In this document: positions 57,954-64,000 of the stretch, piece by piece
Layout: each line of letters starts with the position of its first letter
Numbering within the stretch: position 1 is the stretch's first letter
From: Miscanthus floridulus
Taxonomy: Eukaryota; Streptophyta; Magnoliopsida; Poales; Poaceae
Direction of reading: 5' to 3'
Length of the DNA stretch: 64,000 nucleotides
Assembly: GCF_019320115.1 (NCBI RefSeq)
Contig: NC_089581.1
Location: 73,706,101 to 73,770,100, forward strand
Position numbers and translations under genes: made by a program
The notes under the pieces: model-generated
Database searches by the model: none
What the model was told of the DNA's origin: nothing
What the model saw: the letters and a program-made list of their open reading frames with translations, nothing else

Positions 57954-59796
57954 CAAGAGTGTTGTAGCCGCTGGGGCATAGGTTTCTTGCAGTCAGACCA
58001 GCCTTGCTTAGTCGTTTGTTTTCATAGACCTTGCCACTAGGTTTAACATGAGGAAGAGGTCAAGCATGGCAACTGTTTCAGAAAGGGTGTATTTATACCC
58101 TTATCATCCCCCGAGTGAGATCCAACCCCATGTCATTGCTAGGGTCGGGTGTCACTAAAGATCGAGGAGAGGATAGTGAAATTAGTAGGAGAAAATGTCT
58201 CTTGTTTTCGCACATACCCCATCCCTAGGTTTTGAGCCATCATTCTACGACCGTGCGTTCGGTCTCTTTGCAAAAAATAACTTTCCTCGAGCCCCCATAC
58301 GTAGCGGGGGGTCTGGTCGAGGGTTGGCTCATCTTTATGATTGTTACCCCATCCATGGTTTCCGCAACCAGAGGGGTTGAGCTAACATCACTTCCCTTGA
58401 TGGCTTGAGCGACGCACTTGATGAGCTCATTGATGGGCATGTTCGAGTGGAATCTGGGTGCATCGATTGTCATGGGGTTGGGATGGCCCTTTTGTGGCAT
58501 TCCACTGCTCCTTAACTCGCCTCCCAGTAGATGTTCGAGCCATTCCAAAGAGCAACTTAGGTGGCCCAATTGCCTCCCTTCGATGGGGATTCTGTGGGCT
58601 CGGCTCGAGGTTAGGGTCAAACAAGTAGATTAAGATGACCCTATCCACTTCCAAGTGGGTCGGGCAAAGACCATTGGGGCTCAGCTGCATTTTCTCCCCT
58701 AGCTCTGTTCGATGTGAGGCAGCCTCAAGCCCGTTGTGGGCTAGCCTTTGAACCCCAATCAAATGGATTCTTGAGTTTGGGTCAGGTGGCTTGAGCCCTC
58801 GAGACCTATGGGGATCAGTAGGGGTCCACTAGATTTCATGCGTCACCCTATCCTCAGTTTTTGCAATCAAAGGGGCTGAGCTAATGACACTTGCCTCGAT
58901 GGCTCGAGTGTTGCGCTCGGTCAGCTTGCTAATGGGCATGTCCGAGTGGAATCTGGGTCCATCATTCGCTAACGGGGTCAGCATAGCCCTCATGTGGCAT
59001 TCCACTGCTCCTTAAACTGCCTCCCAACAAATGCCCTAGTCATTCGATTGGCTTGGGTGGCCCACTGGCCTCTCCTCGATGGAGATTCTATGGGCTTGGC
59101 TTGAGGTTAGGACGAATGAGAAAGGTCGAGATGTCCCTGTCCGCTTCTAAGTGGGGTCAGGCAAGGGCCATTGGGGCTCATCTTAGTTTTTCTCCCCTAG
59201 CTCTATTTGACATGAGGCGGCCTCAAGCCCTTCATGGGCCGACCTTCTAACCTTGGTTGGTCGCTGCTCATATCGAATGAGACGACTACCGCTTCGTGAT
59301 GCAACATGAAGTGTTGTGATGCAGCAATTGCATATACGATGCTTGGATGTATGGGATGAATGTATGTGTGAATGTATGAATGAATGTATGAATGAATGTA
59401 TGAATGAATGGATGAATGAATGTTCATGCACTAGAAAACAAAAGCGATGGTTGGTAAAGTTACCTCGATGGCTCGAGTGGGGTTCGGGGAGCTCTTATCG
59501 GATATGTCCGTGTGGGGTTTGGGTCCATCATTCATGACAAAGCTGGCGTAACCTATATGGGGCATCCCACTGCTCCCTACCCGTCTCTCAGTTGTGACCC
59601 AAGTCATTCGGCCAGCTCTAGGAGACCTGTCGGCCTCTCCTCGATGGAGATTCCATAGGTGGGCCTCTCCAAATACTTCCTAGGAAGGTGGAGGCTAAAG
59701 CTCAGGGTGCGGAGACAAAAACTTAGATCATGCTGGTGAGCAAAAAATGTCATAGCCACTAGGGCGTAGGTTTCTTGCGGTCCGACCAGTTTTACT
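57954..59796 (-). repeat. Element D internal DNA with degenerate tandem units of about 500 bp
   Basis: A phrase with 'tttccgcaa-cagaggggttg', 'gatggctcgag', 'gtggaatctgggtccatc' and 'ggcattccactgctcc' recurs near 58345, 58848 and in shortened form at 59460; another copy is at 63690-63900 beyond the solo LTR. The region 58240-58390 also matches 43510-43660, near the D LTR. No coding domain. This is the noncoding section between pol and the 3' LTR in Tat elements. Confidence 0.7.
59340..59425 (+). repeat. (GTATGAATGAAT)n-type simple repeat
   Basis: About six to seven 12-bp units mixing gtat, gaat and gatg. The minus-strand open frame over it, with repeated FIHS, is a by-product. Confidence 0.9.
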
Positions 59797-59801
59797 CCGA
59801 G

Positions 59802-62800
59802 TGTAACACCCTAAAATTAGCTACTTTCTAAAAAGAGTAAAATGATTTCTGTTAATTATTTTGTGCTCATAAAAACATAGGTAAAAGAAAATTTTCTTTA
59901 AATTAAAATCCAACATAAGGGTAGCAACATGTTTGCGCATACATGCCGTTGCATTGATACTTTTGTGATGAGTGGTTTAGAAAATAAATTCAAATCTCAA
60001 TCTTTAAAATATTGCTTTCAAGTAGTGGTTTAGAAAGAATTTGAAAACTTGCAAAAACAAAAGTTAGATAAGATGCCTTGTTTTCAAAATCCAAAGGCTT
60101 GGAAAAGGTTTTAAGATGCGTTAGAATGATGCTTCTCTTTTCGGAAATCTTTCCGACCATTTTCGGGATTAAATTCCTATTTCTTGGACCTTTGTCTTTT
60201 TCCTCGATCAATGCAAAAGTCTTTTTCGGAAGCTAAAACCACTTTGGTTGTGTTCCTCATTCTTTCATCTATTCCTAGGAATTTTTCTAGTACTTTTCAG
60301 AGCTCAGAGATATTTTTCGGAGCCTAAATAGTAATTACCGATTTTCTATAATTATTTTAATTCTAAAAATCAATAATTCCTAAAATATCTTTGCTTTCTA
60401 AAATCTCTCACCCTTTGTGTGTGTGTGTATATATATATATATATGTCGACGTAGCCCTCGACGTGCTGATTCTGAAAGTATAGCCCATTTTGTGAGGCGC
60501 CACTCCTATCGCCGTAGATCGGACGCTGAAGTTCGAAAAAGCTAGGTTTCTAGCGAACTCTTCGGTGGGCTTTTCCGGCCAAACCGTCATATTTCGGCGT
60601 CAACCACCACCACCACAAGGTAGATCTCATCATTCTCTACACCATCACGCTTTTCATTTTGCGAATCCATCACCAGTTGACCATGTTCCCTTTCTTCTTT
60701 CTCTCTTCTGATCAGTTTTCCGACAAACCTCCATGCCTGCTTATTCGGTTCTCGAGTTTTTGGCCGACTCGGCCTTGGCCGCGCCTTCCAACACCCTAAC
60801 CCTGCGCCCCCACCGCACATCGCCCTTGGTCCTGGGTCGCTGCCCTCCCATGCATAGCCCTGCGTCTGCTGCTCGTGCGAGCAGGGCTGGCCGCCACCAC
60901 CGAGGTCGCTCGGGTCTTGCACGTGCTGGCCATTGCGGCCCCATGGCTTGGCCCCGCGCATGGGCCCCTCTGCCATCGTGGCCTGACGCGGTCGTCAGCC
61001 AGCGCCTAGTGCCCCTCTGCCGACCGTCCTCAACTCCCTCTGCGAGAAGGAGCTTTCATGGCCAGAACCACATACGGATGAAGATGAATGAAGCTAGGTA
61101 GAAGATACAACTATTTACAATTTTGCCATCATGTTGTTAATCCCGCCGTTTAATCGTTTTAGCTCCATTTTAGTTCGTTCTAGTTGCGTTAGTTTCGTGT
61201 CATGGAGATCTATGTAGTAGAGTTATTAGTTTTAATATCACATGTTTATGAATTTATTTTATTAAAATATTAATTGTGTCTAATTAATTAACTATTGTTT
61301 AATTAAAGTCGATTTAGGTATTTGATTTTGATTCGATTGTGTGAGTTTCATTGCAATGTGTGATACGTGTTAGTAGCGTTATCCAATATAACAAATGTTT
61401 CCAAATTTTAATATAAGGTATTAATTTAATTTATATTTATTCAATAGCTTTTAATTAAAAGCAACCACATAGGGTTAACTTCGTTCTTGTTGTTTTAAAT
61501 CGTGCCAATGTAAGGTACGCGTTAGTAGCAACGTTTATCATATCCCATGTTCATAATATTATAATTTAAATATTAATTTAATTAATGATTATGTAAACTT
61601 CTTTCTAAATAACAACAATCTAGGACAGTATCTACCTTTTATAATTACTCATTAATTAATGTCAACTTAAATATTGATTTATTAATTATAATTTGCTTAG
61701 TTTCAACATAATTTATATAAAGTCAGTTAAGATGCTTTCACATGCATTTTTCTCTTATAAAGCTAAAGTTAATTTGATTAAATGATACGTGCATGTTTAT
61801 GTATAAAATATGACTAGTTCAACTCAACTTTTAAAATAAAATGTGATTTTATGTAATCTGAATTAATATGCTTCATATAGTTTTGCTCAATTAAAATGAA
61901 TCAAGCATATAGGCTTCTTCTCTCTTTTGTAATATAAAATCCTAATAGTCATTTCTTTTTAATGATAGTTCCGTTATCGGTGATTCTTGCATTCCCGTGA
62001 TTGTAGTGATGATCTCACTCTTTTATTATATTGTTTTATAAGCAAAATCTTTCGGTAGATGTATCTTTTCAACCATAGCTCCGATTAGCATGCCTCTCGC
62101 GACTGTGTGTTCGTAGCGATGTGTAGAATCGTATTTCAAACTCTTTTACTTTTTTCTATGATTAGTGTATTGTTCTGATATAGATGCAATTGTATGCTAT
62201 GCATGTATGTGTATGGATGTTGTGTGGTGTTCTATGATTACGTCTAGTCGGTGAGATATACGTGGTGATCCAGAAAAAGAAGAAGGACATTGAAGATTAA
62301 AGCTTACCGAAGGATCGATATTTAAGGCAAGTGTACCAAAGGCCCCTTGTACCTATGAATTATTACACTTTATATTCATGCATGTGTCTAATTTGATATA
62401 CCCTTAAGGACTTTACCTAGATGAATACTTGTACCACGTATCCTTGTTACCTAGGGTTTGGATATGCATTTTGGATAGATGTTGCAGCACTGAACATAGA
62501 ATAATAGTTAAACATGACCAAAGGCATTATGCAATATGATAACATGAAGCTTTTTAGCAATATATAGGGGGCTAGAGTATGGGGTTGAGTACTCTAGTGC
62601 CTCTCCATAAGGACTTAATCCTGAAGCGGCAACCTAGGAGGTTCCATACAACCCCGAGTGTCATATGGCTCTGACTTTAACCTAGTAACTAGATTGTACT
62701 AGCTCATCTGTAGCTTCTAGTAAGGGTAAGAGGGTGTCTTTTCATTTTCTGCTAGGATGTGTGTATCGTGCTACGTTGCCCATGCGTGTCACTCCTTAGT

Positions 62801-63501
62801 AGCTACAACTTGTTAGTGCGACTAGCTAAGGGTTACATAGTGAAACCCTGCCACACTTCCTAGGTAGAGGTGTAGTGGGCTTTGCAAACCCCAGCATTGG
62901 GAATCATGGCTCGGTGGGTAAAGATGTATAATTTCTACAGAAATATTTGACTTGTTATAACAGTCGTGCTCACAGATACAAGCGGTCTAGATCTTTCAAG
63001 ATTAGTGGTTACTGTGGATGGTGGATGGCTGTGAATTGAGATAAACTTGATTGTACTTTAATATCACTTGGAAATTAAGATTGTTCACTAAAGTAGTGAT
63101 ACAGGATGGTAAAACTTGATCAACTAAAATTGCGAACCGTAGTCAAACAATGTCAAGCCTTTTGAGCCTCATAGATCCCTTTGATATACTTGCTAAGCAT
63201 GGCGAGCTTACACTTGCTTTCCATCCAATGAAAATCCTGAATGGGTACCAGATTGCTAGTCTAGAGGAGTTAGGCTTGTTGTCAACCAGTCAGTCATCCC
63301 TGTCGATTTGGAGTCTTCGCCTGAAGATCGGAGTTGTCTTTTTGATGTCTATACTCTGAAGTTATATTCTTTATACTAATACGTTATGTATTTAAACATT
63401 GTCTATTGATATTACCCTTATTCATGGCTATATGTGAGATTTGACTTCCTGGGCTCATATATAGTGTGTATCTGGTTCTGTCTTTAAAACCAGGTGCGAC
63501 A
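59802..63501 (+). mobile_element. Solo LTR E of a long-LTR Ty3/gypsy element (3.70 kb)
   Basis: Starts TGTAACACCC and ends GTGCGACA, with the perfect 5-bp duplication CCGAG at 59797-59801 and 63502-63506. No repeated ends inside and no gag or pol motifs, so it reads as a single LTR. LTRs above 3 kb are known from Tekay/Del-type chromoviruses. A GC-rich section is at 60740-61070 and the rest is AT-rich. Open frames at 60587-61101 on both strands are composition effects. Confidence 0.8.
60413..60442. repeat. (TG)n(TA)n microsatellite
   Basis: Compound dinucleotide run inside solo LTR E. Confidence 0.9.
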
Positions 63502-63506
63502 CCGAG

Positions 63507-64000
63507 TCTATGTCTGCACGCCTTGCCTTTAGTTTTTTAACATAATAAAGGGTCGGGCATGGAGAATGTCTACCAAATAGACACTCCTGCCAGCCCCCGA
63601 GGGAGGCCTAGCCCCTAGCTGTTGCTAATTAATGGGAGAGAACGCGTGTAAATTAAGTGTGACCTATCTCTCGGCAGCGGCCCGAATTGTTCGATCGACT
63701 TGGGTGACCCGCTGGCATAGGGCTTACCTCAATGGCATGAGTGACGGGTTTGGAGAGTTCTTACCGGATATGTTTCAGTGGAATCTGGGACCATGATTCA
63801 TGATAGGGTCGGCATAACCCATGTGGGGCATTATGCTGCTCCCTACCGTCCCTCAACAGTGATTAAGCCACTCGGTCGACTTGTATGACCTGCTGGGATA
63901 GGACTTACCTACAGAGATAGAGGATGAGAATATCCCATGCAAGAATTTAGTTAGGTAGATAAGCTAGGCTGTGAACTTGTAATAAGTGGACAAGCTCTTG
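63507..64000 (-). repeat. Element D internal DNA continuing past the window edge
   Basis: Resumes directly after the CCGAG duplication. Contains another copy of the 500-bp type unit (63690-63900: 'gcataacccatgtggggcat', 'ctgctccctaccgt'). Confidence 0.6.

Larger units (their letters stand above)
41603..64000 (-). mobile_element. Tat-type Ty3/gypsy retrotransposon D, runs past the window edge, hosts C and E
   Basis: The 3' LTR (41603-43303) is at the left; the five bases before it are gtgat. A polypurine tract (43304-43317) next to the LTR shows minus orientation. It carries a large plus-strand antisense gene (44264-47956). The remaining visible parts, 47957-48158, 57954-59796 and 63507-64000, hold degenerate repeats of about 500 bp. 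gag and pol would lie beyond 64000. Element C (TSD GTAAG) and solo LTR E (TSD CCGAG) are inserted in it, so D is older than both. Confidence 0.75.

Noticed and set aside
59183..59431. Minus-strand frame with repeated FIHS
   Set aside because: Direct product of a 12-bp simple repeat.
60587..61101. Open frames on both strands in solo LTR E
   Set aside because: GC-rich LTR section without recognisable domain; opposite-strand frames overlap.

Overview
This window is repeat-dominated nuclear DNA of a grass. The MITE types, the CACTA subterminal repeats built on 'ccgggactaaagg', a centromeric-type chromovirus, Tat-type Ty3/gypsy elements and an RTE-clade LINE together point to a panicoid grass such as the sorghum/Miscanthus/sugarcane group. 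Species and chromosome cannot be told from the sequence alone. I see no intact host gene. The only host-derived gene-like sequence is a broken F-box gene at about 25.8-26.9 kb. There is nothing prokaryotic, no CRISPR array and no rRNA gene.

Layout. 1-9.9 kb: a cut-off LTR (1-680), a 1.66-kb non-autonomous CACTA element (1709-3363, TSD TTT), several MITEs, and a perfect solo LTR (7943-9137, TSD ATTAA) inside an older LTR-like sequence. 9889-16649: a 6.8-kb CACTA element (TSD GCA) with a decayed Transposase_24-type gene, a nested solo LTR (10199-11537, TSD GTAAT), a GC-rich tandem block and a 503-bp tandem repeat. 17.1-19.1 kb: three MITEs and one end of another CACTA element. 19143-24866: a 3'-truncated centromeric-retrotransposon-like chromovirus with LTR, PBS, gag, protease, RT and RNase H. 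25.8-26.9 kb: the F-box pseudogene. 27.3-35.0 kb: a long minus-strand LTR-like region carrying an RTE LINE (27775-31089, TSD 15/16).

35.9-64 kb: a nest of Tat-type Ty3/gypsy elements. Element A (36842-41414, TSD ACCAT) sits in an older element H. Element D starts at 41603 and runs past the right edge. Element C (48164-57948, TSD GTAAG) and a 3.7-kb solo LTR E (59802-63501, TSD CCGAG) are both inserted in D. A, C and D are minus-strand elements. Next to its 3' LTR each carries an extra gene on the opposite strand with its own TATA box. These antisense genes (a PF04195/'putative gypsy type transposon' type in D, a different type in A, C and H) seem to share a C-terminal motif pattern.

How it works together: this is a record of successive insertion and decay, not an operating gene system. 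Boundaries marked by matched target-site duplications are firm. Coding regions are all broken, very often by changes that look like CAG to TAG or TGG to TGA/TAG, as expected for decay of methylated cytosines in silenced plant repeats. The observations most worth following are the promoter-bearing antisense genes, the same LTR breakpoint in A and C, and the several newly arising tandem repeats inside mobile elements.
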